Part shown: positions 9,250 through 16,797 of the stretch, in pieces
Layout: every line of letters starts with the position of its first letter
Position numbering within the stretch: position 1 is the first letter of the stretch
Source of the DNA: Streptomyces sp. CB02366
GTDB lineage: Bacteria; Actinomycetota; Actinomycetes; Streptomycetales; Streptomycetaceae
DNA: 64,000 nucleotides
Direction of reading: 5' to 3'
NCBI RefSeq assembly: GCF_001905905.1
Contig: NZ_LIVT01000007.1
Location: 62,001 to 126,000, forward strand
Translations under genes and position numbers: made by a program
The notes under the pieces: model-generated
What the model saw: only the letters and a program-made list of their open reading frames with translations
What the model was told of the DNA's origin: nothing
Database searches by the model: none

Positions 9250-9394
9250 GAAGCGCCTCCGGGGCGGTGGTCGGGCGGGGCGCCGTTCGCGGGAGGACCG
9301 TGGACCGGCGCCGGTCTCGGCCCATGCCTAGCGTCCCGCGGAGGCCGGAGCCCCAACCCCGGGTGAACGGTGCCCGTCGTCCCGGCCCGGCCGG

Positions 9395-10852
9395 TCAGCC
9401 GGGGGCGGGCCGGCCGGAACGCACCGCCGCCGCCAGTGCCGCTACGCCCCGGGCGATGCCGGCGGGGGTGAGGTGCGCGTAGCCCAGGACGAGCGGCAGG
9501 GCGCCGTCCCCGGAGTCGGCCGTTCCGCAGTCGCGCAGGGGCCGCAGCGCGATGCCCGCCGAGGCCGCCCGCTCCAGGAAGAGGTCCTCGGGGCCGTACC
9601 GGGCGGGCAGCCGGGCGATGACGTGCAGCCCCGCCGCGATGCCGCTGACGGCCGAGCCGGGGAAGTGCTCGCCGAGTGCGGTCACCATCGCGTCCCGCCG
9701 CTCCCGGTAGGCCCGTTGGCAGCGCCGCAACTGCCGGTCGTAGCCGCCGCGCACGATGAAGTCGGCCAGGGTCGCCTGGTCGAGCACCGGGTTGCCGAGG
9801 TCCATGGTCCGCTTGCGGGCGACGACCCGCTCGGTGAGCGCGGCGGGGGCGACCAGCCAGCCGAGCCGCAGACCGGGAGCCAACGACTTGCTCACGGACC
9901 CGGTGTAGAAGACCCGCTCGGGATCCAGCCCCTGGAGGGCTCCCACCGGCTCCCGGTCGTAGCGGAAGTCCCCGTCGTAGTCGTCCTCCATGATCACGGC
10001 GTCCGCTCTCCGCGCCCAGTCCAGCAACGCGCCCCGGCGCCGCGCGGAGTACCCGATACCGGTGGGGAACTGGTGCGCGGGTGTGGTCACCACCGCGCGC
10101 ACGCCGGAGCGCTCCAGGGGCGCGAGGGCGAGTCCCTCGTCGTCGAGGGGGAGCGGGACCGTGTCCAGACCGGTCGCCGCGAACAGCGTCGCGTGCTCCG
10201 GACTGCCCGGGTCCTCCACCCCGACCGAGGCCACGCCCTCGTCCCGGAGCACGAAGCCGAGCAGGGTCGTCGCCTGCGCCACCCCCGAGCAGACCACCAG
10301 GCGCTCCGGGTCGGCCACCACGCCCCGGCGCCGGGCGAGCAGTCCGGCCAGGGCCTCGCGCAGCTCCGGGAGCCCGCGCGGATCGGGGTAGCCCAGGGCG
10401 CGGTGCGGCAGCCGGCCGGACACCGCCCGCTGGGCGGCGCTCCACGCGCTGCGCGGGAAGAGGGACAGATCGGGGGTGCCGGGCCGGAAGTCGTACCGCG
10501 CGCCCGCCGTACGCGGCGCACGATCGCGCACGGGACGCTCCGCCGCGCGTACGCCCTCGCTCACCCAGGTGCCCGCGCCCCGCCCGCTGCGCAGATACCC
10601 CTCGGCGGTGAGCTGCTCGTACGCCTCGGTGACCAGTCCGCGCGACACCCCCAGATCGGCGGCGAGCTCCCGGCTGGAAGGCAGCCGGGTGCCGGCCGCG
10701 AGGCGGCCGGAGCGCACCGCCTCGCGGAACGCGGACCGGAGCGCGCGCCCCCGCCCGCGCGCCGGAGCGGCGGCCGCGGGCAGCAGCAACTCCCAGGCCG
10801 GAGAGAGGGGTTCGGCCGAGGAGTGGTCCGCATTGGTCCCCGAAGACGTCAT
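9395..10852 (-). CDS. MocR/PdxR-type GntR regulator with aminotransferase domain
   Basis: A 485-residue regulator. Residues about 30-95 form a GntR winged helix (LRSAFREAVRSGRLAAGTRL, then PSSRELAADLGVSRGLVTEA). Residues about 120-480 form a fold-type I aminotransferase domain with ITP-like blocks, EDDYDGDFRYDREP and the PLP lysine in YTGSVSKSLAPGLRLGW. MocR proteins sense PLP or a PLP-amino-acid adduct. The gene is divergent from an EamA exporter with only 47 bp between starts, a common arrangement in which the regulator controls the exporter. Copies of TGGNCC-type half-sites (TGGTCCGCATTGGTCC inside the 5' coding end, GTGGACC at about 10857) flank the start and could be its operator. Confidence 0.9.
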   Translation of the reverse strand: MTSSGTNADHSSAEPLSPAWELLLPAAAAPARGRGRALRSAFREAVRSGRLAAGTRLPSSRELAADLGVSRGLVTEAYEQLTAEGYLRSGRGAGTWVSEGVRAAERPVRDRAPRTAGARYDFRPGTPDLSLFPRSAWSAAQRAVSGRLPHRALGYPDPRGLPELREALAGLLARRRGVVADPERLVVCSGVAQATTLLGFVLRDEGVASVGVEDPGSPEHATLFAATGLDTVPLPLDDEGLALAPLERSGVRAVVTTPAHQFPTGIGYSARRRGALLDWARRADAVIMEDDYDGDFRYDREPVGALQGLDPERVFYTGSVSKSLAPGLRLGWLVAPAALTERVVARKRTMDLGNPVLDQATLADFIVRGGYDRQLRRCQRAYRERRDAMVTALGEHFPGSAVSGIAAGLHVIARLPARYGPEDLFLERAASAGIALRPLRDCGTADSGDGALPLVLGYAHLTPAGIARGVAALAAAVRSGRPAPG

Positions 10853-10886
10853 GGAAGTGGACCTTAAACCGGCCCGGCGGCGACCC

Positions 10887-10892
10887 TAGCGT
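10887..10892 (+). promoter_or_regulatory. -10-like element for a possibly leaderless EamA transcript
   Basis: TAGCGT ends 7 bases before the ATG at 10900, with no Shine-Dalgarno between. That spacing puts the predicted transcription start at or within a base or two of the start codon, the hallmark of the leaderless mRNAs common in Streptomyces. The -35 is not obvious. Confidence 0.4.
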
Positions 10893-10899
10893 CGCCCCC

Positions 10900-12114
10900 A
10901 TGAACACAACCTCTCTGCGCGGAGTCCTCCTCGCGGCCTTCGCGTGTGTGCTGGTGGGGGCGTCCTTCACGGCCAACAGCGTCCTCGGCGACTACCCCTT
11001 CGCGGGCGGCCAGGCCCTCCGCTACGCTCTCGCCGCGCTCCTGCTCGTCCCCTTCCTGCGGGGCGGCCCCGACTCCGTCGCCGACCGGCTCCGGAGCCTG
11101 AACCGCCGCCAGTGGGGGCGGATCGCGCTGCTCGCCGCCGTGGGCATGGTCGGGTTCAACCTGGCCGTCCTGGCGGCCGAGCAGTCGGCGGAACCGGCTG
11201 TCCCGGGGGTTCTCGTCGGCTGTGCGCCCATCGTGGTCGGGGTGCTCGTCCCGCTGCTGGAGCGCCGTCGCCCGACCCGCCTCACGCTGTACGCGGCCGG
11301 CCTCGTCGCCGCCGGGGCGTTCACCGTCCAGGGCTGGGGGCGCACCGACCCGGCGGGCGTGCTGTTCTCGGTCGGCGCGCTCGCCGGAGAGGTCGGCTTC
11401 GCGGTCCTCGCCGTCCCCGTGCTGCGGCCGCTCGGCGCGAAACTGCTCTCCGCGACGGTGTGCGGCGTCGCCGCCGCCGAGTCGGCGCTGCTCGGTGTGC
11501 TGATGGACGGCGGCTCGTTCCTGCGGGCGCCGACCGGCGGTGAGGCGGCGGCGCTGCTGTGGCAGGCCGCCGTCGTCACCGTGATCGGGTTCGTCTGCTG
11601 GTACAGCGGGATCCAGCGCATCGGGGCCGAACGCGCCACCCTCTTCTCCGGGTTGATCCCCGTCTCCGCCGCCCTCACCGCACCCCTGGTCGGATCCGGG
11701 ACGTACGGGCTCGCCCAGGGCGCGGGGAGCCTCCTGGTCGGAGCCGGGGTGGCGTACGGCTCCGGCGTCCTGGGCCGCCGTCCCGCGGCCGGAACCCCGC
11801 GCTCCGGCCGACCGGTCCGGGGCTCGGGGTCAGCGGCTGGTGTCCAGGATGACGCGGGACACCAGCGCCGGATCGTCGTTCATCGGGACGTGCCCGCAGC
11901 CGGGCAGCCGGACGAGCCGGGCGTCCGGGAGCGCCCGCTTGGCGCGGATCCCCTGCCTGCGCGGCAGGATCCGGTCGCCGGTGCCCCAGGCGACGGTGAC
12001 GGGGACGTCCTTCACGTTCAGGTCGAAGGGCGCGCCGCGGCCGGCCGCCATCGTGGCGTGAAAACCGGTCGCCTCGCGCAGGGCGAGCGTCTCGGCGACG
12101 ACGGCCTGCGGTGA
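10900..12114 (+). CDS. EamA/DMT-family exporter with abnormal C-terminal extension
   Basis: Ten hydrophobic segments across residues about 1-300 give the two-EamA-repeat layout of drug/metabolite transporters (GVLLAAFACVLVGASFTANS; ALRYALAALLLVPFL; VVTVIGFVCWYSGIQRIGAE). Family members export amino acids, pyridoxal-like compounds or drugs. The transporter fold ends near residue 300 (about 11790). The remaining ~100 residues are Pro/Gly/Arg-rich, not membrane-like, and are read through the antisense strand of the convergent hydrolase gene for 285 bp. A shift to the +1 frame near 11800 would give a stop at 11852, the size expected. The extension is therefore either a frameshift product or a real read-through tail. 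It is divergent from the MocR gene, its probable regulator. Confidence 0.75.
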   Translation: MNTTSLRGVLLAAFACVLVGASFTANSVLGDYPFAGGQALRYALAALLLVPFLRGGPDSVADRLRSLNRRQWGRIALLAAVGMVGFNLAVLAAEQSAEPAVPGVLVGCAPIVVGVLVPLLERRRPTRLTLYAAGLVAAGAFTVQGWGRTDPAGVLFSVGALAGEVGFAVLAVPVLRPLGAKLLSATVCGVAAAESALLGVLMDGGSFLRAPTGGEAAALLWQAAVVTVIGFVCWYSGIQRIGAERATLFSGLIPVSAALTAPLVGSGTYGLAQGAGSLLVGAGVAYGSGVLGRRPAAGTPRSGRPVRGSGSAAGVQDDAGHQRRIVVHRDVPAAGQPDEPGVRERPLGADPLPARQDPVAGAPGDGDGDVLHVQVEGRAAAGRHRGVKTGRLAQGERLGDDGLR

Positions 12115-12660
12115 ACGCCTGCCGGGCCGGGCGTAGATGGCGCCGGTGAGAACCGCCCGGCCGGCCGCGCTGCGCGACAGGCGCTCGATCAGCGGCACCG
12201 GCATCGCCAGCGCGGCCCGGCGCATCGCCCGCAGCGTGCCGAAGGCGTACCGGCGCTCGGGCCCGTTCCAGAAGCCCGCCGGGGAGAGCGCGGTCACCGA
12301 CCGCGCCAGGCCGGTGCGGCCGAGCTCCAGCGCGAGCAGGCCGCCCAGGGAGTTCCCCGCCACGTGGGGGCGGTCCAGGCCGAGTTCGGCGCAGAACGCC
12401 CCGAGGACCGCGCCGAAGGTCGGGAGGTCGTAGGGGACTCCGTCCGGCAGCGCGGGCGAGGTGCCGAAGCCGGGCAGGTCCACGGCTATCACCTCGCGCT
12501 CGGCGGCCAGGATGCGGGCCACCGGATCCCATGCCCGCAGGTGGTGCCCGATGCCGTGCAGGAGAAGCACCGGCTCACCCGAGCCGGTCCGTTCGTAGGC
12601 GACCGCGACCCGGTGGGGGCCTGCGGTCGTCGCGACGGTGAAGGAGGCCGTGGTCGTCAT
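11830..12660 (-). CDS. Alpha/beta-fold hydrolase
   Basis: A 276-residue alpha/beta hydrolase. The oxyanion-hole HG motif is in PVLLLHGIGHHLRAWDP, the nucleophile elbow in HVAGNSLGGLLALELG (GNSLG), the acid probably in VAWGTGDRILP, and the histidine in LPGCGHVPMNDDP. There is no signal peptide, so it is cytoplasmic; the substrate is unknown. The ATG at 12660 (MTTTASFTVA) is preferred over an upstream in-frame ATG at 12702 that adds a low-quality leader. It is divergent from the ECF41 sigma-factor gene with 123 bp between starts. Its 3' end lies under the odd extension of the EamA reading frame. Confidence 0.87.
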   Translation of the reverse strand: MTTTASFTVATTAGPHRVAVAYERTGSGEPVLLLHGIGHHLRAWDPVARILAAEREVIAVDLPGFGTSPALPDGVPYDLPTFGAVLGAFCAELGLDRPHVAGNSLGGLLALELGRTGLARSVTALSPAGFWNGPERRYAFGTLRAMRRAALAMPVPLIERLSRSAAGRAVLTGAIYARPGRRSPQAVVAETLALREATGFHATMAAGRGAPFDLNVKDVPVTVAWGTGDRILPRRQGIRAKRALPDARLVRLPGCGHVPMNDDPALVSRVILDTSR

Positions 12661-12783
12661 GGTGCTGCTCCCTGAGGTGGGTAGACATCTCGTCAACAAC
12701 AATTACCGCCGGGTAGCTTGCAGTTCAAGGGGCAGGGGCGTTTCCCGCTGGACAGCGGATGGGCCGTGGGCTGGGATGGAGTG

Positions 12784-13668
12784 ATGAGCGCCGACGCCGC
12801 GACCGACCTCTTCGAAGAGCACCGACCCGTCCTCACCGGGGTCGCCTACCGCATGCTCGGCCGGGTCGCCGACGCCGAGGACGTGGTCCAGGAGGCGTGG
12901 CTGAGGTGGTCGGCGGCGGACCGCGACGACGTCCGCGAGCCGCGGGCGTACCTGGTGCGGATCACCACCCGGCTGGCCGTCGACCGGCTCCGCCGCCTCC
13001 GCTCCCGTCAGGAGTCGTACCCGGGGCCGTGGCTGCCGGAGCCGCTGGTCACGGACTTCGGCCCCGCCGTGCCCGACACCGCCGAGCGCGCCGTCCTCGC
13101 CGACTCCGTCTCCCTCGCCGTCCTGGTCGTCCTCGAATCGCTCTCGCCGCTGGAGCGCGCGGTGTTCGTGCTCCGGGAGGCGTTCGGCTTCCCGTACGCC
13201 GAGATCGCCCTCGTGCTGGACCGTACCGAGGCGGCCGTCCGGCAGCTCGGCGGCCGGGCCCGGCGGCACGTGGAGGAGCGCAAGCCCCGCTACGACGTGG
13301 ATCCGGCCGAGCGGCGCGACCTCACCGAACGTTTCCTGGCCGCCGCCTCCGGGGACGGCATCGAACCCCTGCTCGAACTCCTGGCCCCGGGCGTCCGGCT
13401 CGTCAGCGACAGCGGCGGCAAGGCGAAGGCCCCGCGGCGGATCATCGAGACCGCCGACAAGGTCGGCCGCTTCCTCTTCGCGGTGGCGGGGGGTCTCGGC
13501 GCCGACGGGGAGGTCCGCATCGTGGAGCTCAACGGCGCGCCCGCCGCGGTCTTCTTCGTCGGAGGGAAGCCGGACACCGTCTTTCAGATCGAAGTCGGCC
13601 AAGGCGTCATTCAATGCGCCTATATCATTCGGAATCCGGACAAGCTCCTCGGATTGTCCTTCGCGTAG
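12784..13668 (+). CDS. ECF41-type sigma factor with SnoaL-like C-terminal domain
   Basis: A 294-residue ECF sigma factor. Sigma region 2 is at about 8-75 (FEEHRPVLTGVAYRMLGRVA, DAEDVVQEAWLRW) and region 4 at about 110-165 (LESLSPLERAVFVLREAFGF, PYAEIALVLDRTEAAVRQL). The linker has WLPEPL, and the C-terminal ~100 residues form a SnoaL/NTF2-like domain with SDSGGKAKAP and ending NPDKLLGLSFA. WLPEP, DGGG-like and NPDKL are the diagnostic ECF41 motifs. In that group the C-terminal domain acts as a built-in inhibitor/modulator in place of a separate anti-sigma factor. ECF41 genes usually sit beside a COE-type (carboxymuconolactone decarboxylase/oxidoreductase/epimerase) gene; here the neighbour is an alpha/beta hydrolase. 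Confidence 0.92.
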   Translation: MSADAATDLFEEHRPVLTGVAYRMLGRVADAEDVVQEAWLRWSAADRDDVREPRAYLVRITTRLAVDRLRRLRSRQESYPGPWLPEPLVTDFGPAVPDTAERAVLADSVSLAVLVVLESLSPLERAVFVLREAFGFPYAEIALVLDRTEAAVRQLGGRARRHVEERKPRYDVDPAERRDLTERFLAAASGDGIEPLLELLAPGVRLVSDSGGKAKAPRRIIETADKVGRFLFAVAGGLGADGEVRIVELNGAPAAVFFVGGKPDTVFQIEVGQGVIQCAYIIRNPDKLLGLSFA

Positions 13669-13720
13669 TCGCGGACCCCGCCGGCCCCGTCGGCGGTGCG
13701 GACCCGCCGAGCCCCTGGTC

Positions 13721-13754
13721 GCAGCCCTGCCGCCCGTCCCGGCGGCGGGGCTGC
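13721..13754 (+). terminator. Terminator of the ECF41 gene
   Basis: A 14-base arm beginning GCAGCCCTGCCGCC pairs with GGCGGCGGGGCTGC across a 6-base loop, with one G-U pair. It stands 52 bp past the sigma-factor stop. There is no U-tract, as is usual for Streptomyces hairpins. Confidence 0.7.
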
Positions 13755-13838
13755 GTGCTGCGCCCACCTCACGGCGGCGCGAACGTCGTGTGAACGCTCT
13801 GCGCCAGAGTTCCGTTTCGTTCCGTTACGGAATAAGTA

Positions 13839-13873
13839 TTGGTCTTGACCAAGGGGGTATGCCGTCCTAGGGT
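13839..13873 (+). promoter_or_regulatory. Promoter with overlapping DasR-type (dre-like) palindrome
   Basis: TTGGTCTTGACCAA (13839-13852) is a 6-2-6 inverted repeat very close to the DasR-responsive element core (consensus ACTGGTCTAGACCACT). It overlaps a good -35 (TTGACC, 13845-13850) followed after exactly 17 bp by TAGGGT (13868-13873). A repressor at this site would block the -35. This is the promoter region of the GntR gene that begins at 13945, suggesting autoregulation or control by DasR or a DasR paralogue. Confidence 0.7.
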
Positions 13874-13944
13874 CTCCACTTAAGGCAGGAACCTTTAATA
13901 AATAACGTCGCGGAATAGACGCTGGGCGATTGCGGAGGATCAGG

Positions 13945-14715
13945 GTGGGGACCACGCAGCTGGAATCGGTGCAGGAGCCGAAATACTGGCACCTCAAGAC
14001 CGTGCTCAGTGAGGCACTCGACTCGGACTTTGCGGTGGGGGAGATCCTGCCGAACGAGCGGGACCTCGCGGCACGGTTCGGTGTCGCCCGCGCCACGCTC
14101 CGGCAGGCCCTGGAGCAGCTCGAACTGGAAGGCCGACTGCAGCGCCGCCGCGGCGTCGGCACCACCGTCGCCCCGCCGCGCGTGGGCGTCGCCGTCTCCA
14201 CCGCCCAGCACGAGTGGGCCGGCGACGTGGGCGGCGAGGCGTGGCAGCCGGTCGACAGCACCATGGCCAAGGCCCCCGCGCCGGTCGTCGCGATGCTGGG
14301 AACGGACCCGGCCGAACCGGTGCACGTGGTGCGCCGGATCCGTGACACCCAGGGCCAGGTGGTGGCGGCGGAGCTGCTCTACATCCCCGCCTCCTCCGTG
14401 CCCGACCTCTCCGCCATCGAGGCGCCGTCCGGACCGGTGCGGGCCCGCGGCGTCCTGCGCGAGCTGCACCGGCTCGGCCTGCAGGGCCAGGACCGCTCCG
14501 TGGAACTCGGCTCCGCCCGGGCGGACGACGCCAAGGAACTGGACCGGCTCCCCGGCGCCCCCGTCCTCGTCGTCACCACCCGCTACCTCACTGCGGACGG
14601 GACGGCGGCCGTCTCCGTGGCCACCTACCGCGCGGACACCTGCCGGCTCACCTTCGGGGACTCCGGCGCGCTGGAGATCAGCCACGACGAGCAGCCCGAG
14701 CGCCGGGCGTCCTGA
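13945..14715 (+). CDS. GntR/HutC-family regulator (UTRA domain)
   Basis: A 256-residue regulator. Residues about 12-75 form the GntR winged helix (KYWHLKTVLSEALDSDFAVG, EILPNERDLAARFGVARATL). Residues about 90-245 form a UTRA ligand domain (VHVVRRIRDTQGQVVAAELL, YIPASSVPDL). UTRA regulators sense sugar phosphates, histidine intermediates or similar small molecules; DasR, which senses GlcN-6-P, belongs to this class. It is not DasR itself, judging from its divergent N-terminus. The GTG at 13945 is chosen because GGAGG lies 6 bases upstream; an in-frame TTG at 13930 lies before that SD. It converges on a ROK-family gene, another sugar-linked regulator family, so carbohydrate control is likely. 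Confidence 0.88.
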   Translation: MGTTQLESVQEPKYWHLKTVLSEALDSDFAVGEILPNERDLAARFGVARATLRQALEQLELEGRLQRRRGVGTTVAPPRVGVAVSTAQHEWAGDVGGEAWQPVDSTMAKAPAPVVAMLGTDPAEPVHVVRRIRDTQGQVVAAELLYIPASSVPDLSAIEAPSGPVRARGVLRELHRLGLQGQDRSVELGSARADDAKELDRLPGAPVLVVTTRYLTADGTAAVSVATYRADTCRLTFGDSGALEISHDEQPERRAS

Positions 14716-14841
14716 CGCCTCCGGCCCGCCCGGCCCCCCCCGCCCGCCGCTCCCGACGGTTCCGGCCGTCGAGGACCGGCGGGCGCGCGCCTCCCCCCCG
14801 CATCCCGCGCTCAGCGGTGGGCGGTCGGGGCCCGCCCGTAC

Positions 14842-15999
14842 TCAACGCCGGGCGGTCACCGCCCCCTCGACGGCGAACAACTCCTCCTCGACGTGGTCGA
14901 GGGCGAGCCGCAGCGCACCCGTCGCGACGGCGGCCTCCCCGAGCAGCGACAGCGTCACCCGGGGCGGGCGCAGGCAGTAGCGGGCCAGCTCCCTGCGGAG
15001 CGGTTCCAGCACCCCGTCCAGTCCGGCGGCCCAGCCGCCGACCACGACCAGCTCCGGGTCGAGCGCCAGCACCAGCGCCGCCACATCGTGCACCAGCCGC
15101 TGGAGGAACCGGTCGACCGCCGCCCGGGCCCCCGCGTCGCCCTGCCGCGCCTTGGCGAACACCGCGGCCACCGCCCGCTCGTCCAGCGGGTCCAGCGGCG
15201 TGTCCGTCGTCGACAGCAGGTGCTCCGGCGTCACCTCCCGGCCCAGCAGGTGCAGAGCGCCGATCTCCCCGGCGGCCCCGCCGAACCCCCGGTGCAGCCG
15301 CCCCCCGATCAGGGAACCCGCGCCCGGGCTCAGCCCCGCCAGCACGAAGACGACGTCGTCGGTCCCCATGGCCGCGCCCTTCCAATGCTCCGCCACGGCG
15401 GCGGCGTTGGCGTCGTTCTCCACCAGCACCGGGCAGCGGAACGAACGGCGCAGCCGCTCCCCGAGCGCGAGGCCGGTCCAGTCCGGCAGCGCCGTGCCCA
15501 GCCGTACCGTGCCGTCGGCCTCCACGATGCCCGGGCTGCCCACACCGACCGCGCGCAGACTGCTCCGGGCAACCCCGGTGCGGCGCAGCACGTCCGCGAT
15601 GACGGCCCGGACCTGGTCGAGCCGGTCGTCCGCGCCGGCCGTCTCCGACACCGCCCGGGAGCCGGCTCCGACGATCCGCCCGTCGAGCCCCGAGATGAGC
15701 GCCGACACCCGGTGCGGGCCGATCTCCACCCCCAGGAGATGCCCCGCCTCCGCGCGGAAGCGGAACCTCCGCGCGGGGCGCCCCTGACGCCGTGCCTCGC
15801 TCTCGTCGGGCACGGCCTCGACCACGAGACCGGCGTCGAACAGCCCCTCGACGACCCCTTCGACCGTGGGCCGGGAGAGCCCGGTGAGCTGCGTGAGGTC
15901 CGTCAGCGTGAGCGCGCCGGCTCCTCTCAGGGCGTGCAGCACCACCGCCGAATTGATCCGCCGCAACAGGGACGGGTCCCCACCGGTCAGCCGACCCAC
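14842..15999 (-). CDS. ROK-family (NagC/XylR-type) transcriptional regulator
   Basis: A 385-residue ROK protein with an N-terminal winged helix-turn-helix (about 10-70; LTDLTQLTGLSRPTVEGVVE) followed by the sugar-kinase-like fold: LLGVEIGPHRVSALISGLDG (phosphate-1-like), VGVGSPGIVEADG, and VLVENDANAAAVAEHW, which carries the ROK catalytic-type Asp. The CxCGxxGCxE zinc cluster found in most ROK proteins is missing: where it should follow GAAGEIGALHLLG the sequence reads REVTPEHLLSTTDTP. A DNA-binding regulator that has lost the zinc site and possibly kinase activity is the likely reading. It converges on the GntR gene, 126 bp apart. Confidence 0.88.
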   Translation of the reverse strand: MGRLTGGDPSLLRRINSAVVLHALRGAGALTLTDLTQLTGLSRPTVEGVVEGLFDAGLVVEAVPDESEARRQGRPARRFRFRAEAGHLLGVEIGPHRVSALISGLDGRIVGAGSRAVSETAGADDRLDQVRAVIADVLRRTGVARSSLRAVGVGSPGIVEADGTVRLGTALPDWTGLALGERLRRSFRCPVLVENDANAAAVAEHWKGAAMGTDDVVFVLAGLSPGAGSLIGGRLHRGFGGAAGEIGALHLLGREVTPEHLLSTTDTPLDPLDERAVAAVFAKARQGDAGARAAVDRFLQRLVHDVAALVLALDPELVVVGGWAAGLDGVLEPLRRELARYCLRPPRVTLSLLGEAAVATGALRLALDHVEEELFAVEGAVTARR

Positions 16000-16164
16000 G
16001 GTATGTCCTCCCAGCTCGTGCGCATGTCTGCCGGATCGTACTCGCTGGTCGTGTGCCCTGCGAGCGGCCGGAAAAGCCGGTATCGAGCCGCAACCTGGGG
16101 GCGGCCCCGAGCAGGAGGCCCCGGCGGGGAGGAGTCCCGGGCGCCCCGGGGACCGGCCGGGCGC

Positions 16165-16761
16165 TCAGCCGGGGCGGTACGGGTCGGCGGCGGGCCGGCC
16201 CCCCGGGGGAGGGGTGGGCGCGGCGTCCTCGGACACGGCGTTCCGGAGGCGGCCGTACTCCTCGGCCATGGTCGCCACCGTCCAGTGGGCGTTGAGGCCG
16301 CTGGGGTTGGGGAGCGCCCACACGCGGGCGCCGCCGACCGTGCGGTCCTGGGGGCCGATGCGGGCCCGGGGCTCCCCGAACGCCGTGCGGTAGGCGGTGA
16401 TGCCCACCACCGCGAGCCACCGCGGCGCGAGCCGTTCGACCTTCGCCTCCAGGGCGGCCCCGCCCCGGCGGAACTCCTCCGCCTCCAGCTCGTCGGCGCG
16501 GGCCGTGGCCCGCGCCACCACGTTGGTGATGCCGAGTCCCAGCCCGAGCAACTCGGCCTGCTCCGAGGGGCGCAGCTGCCGGGGCGTGAACCCCGAGCGG
16601 TGCAGGACCGGCCAGAATCTGTTCCCCGGGTGGGCGAAGTGGTGGCCCGTCACAGCGGCCGTCAGGCTCGGGTTGATGCCGCAGAAGAGCACGCGCAGAC
16701 CGCCCGCGACCACATCGGGGACGATGCGGCCGCGGGCGGCGTTCAGCTCTTCGGGGGTCAT
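16165..16761 (-). CDS. mug: G/U mismatch-specific DNA glycosylase
   Basis: A 198-residue member of the uracil-DNA glycosylase superfamily (Mug/TDG). The active-site loop is LRVLFCGINPSLTAA (Mug GINPG), followed by HHFAHPGNRFWPVLHRSGFT and LGLGITNVVARATARADEL. The minor-groove intercalation loop is ALPNPSGLNAHW (Mug NPSGLS). It removes uracil or ethenocytosine from mismatches. The last ~25 residues are a Pro/Gly-rich tail beyond the fold. The gene follows purB on the same strand with a 36-bp gap. Confidence 0.93.
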   Translation of the reverse strand: MTPEELNAARGRIVPDVVAGGLRVLFCGINPSLTAAVTGHHFAHPGNRFWPVLHRSGFTPRQLRPSEQAELLGLGLGITNVVARATARADELEAEEFRRGGAALEAKVERLAPRWLAVVGITAYRTAFGEPRARIGPQDRTVGGARVWALPNPSGLNAHWTVATMAEEYGRLRNAVSEDAAPTPPPGGRPAADPYRPG

Positions 16762-16797
16762 ACGGCCTCGGGGGTCAGGCGACGGGGGCGGCCCCGG

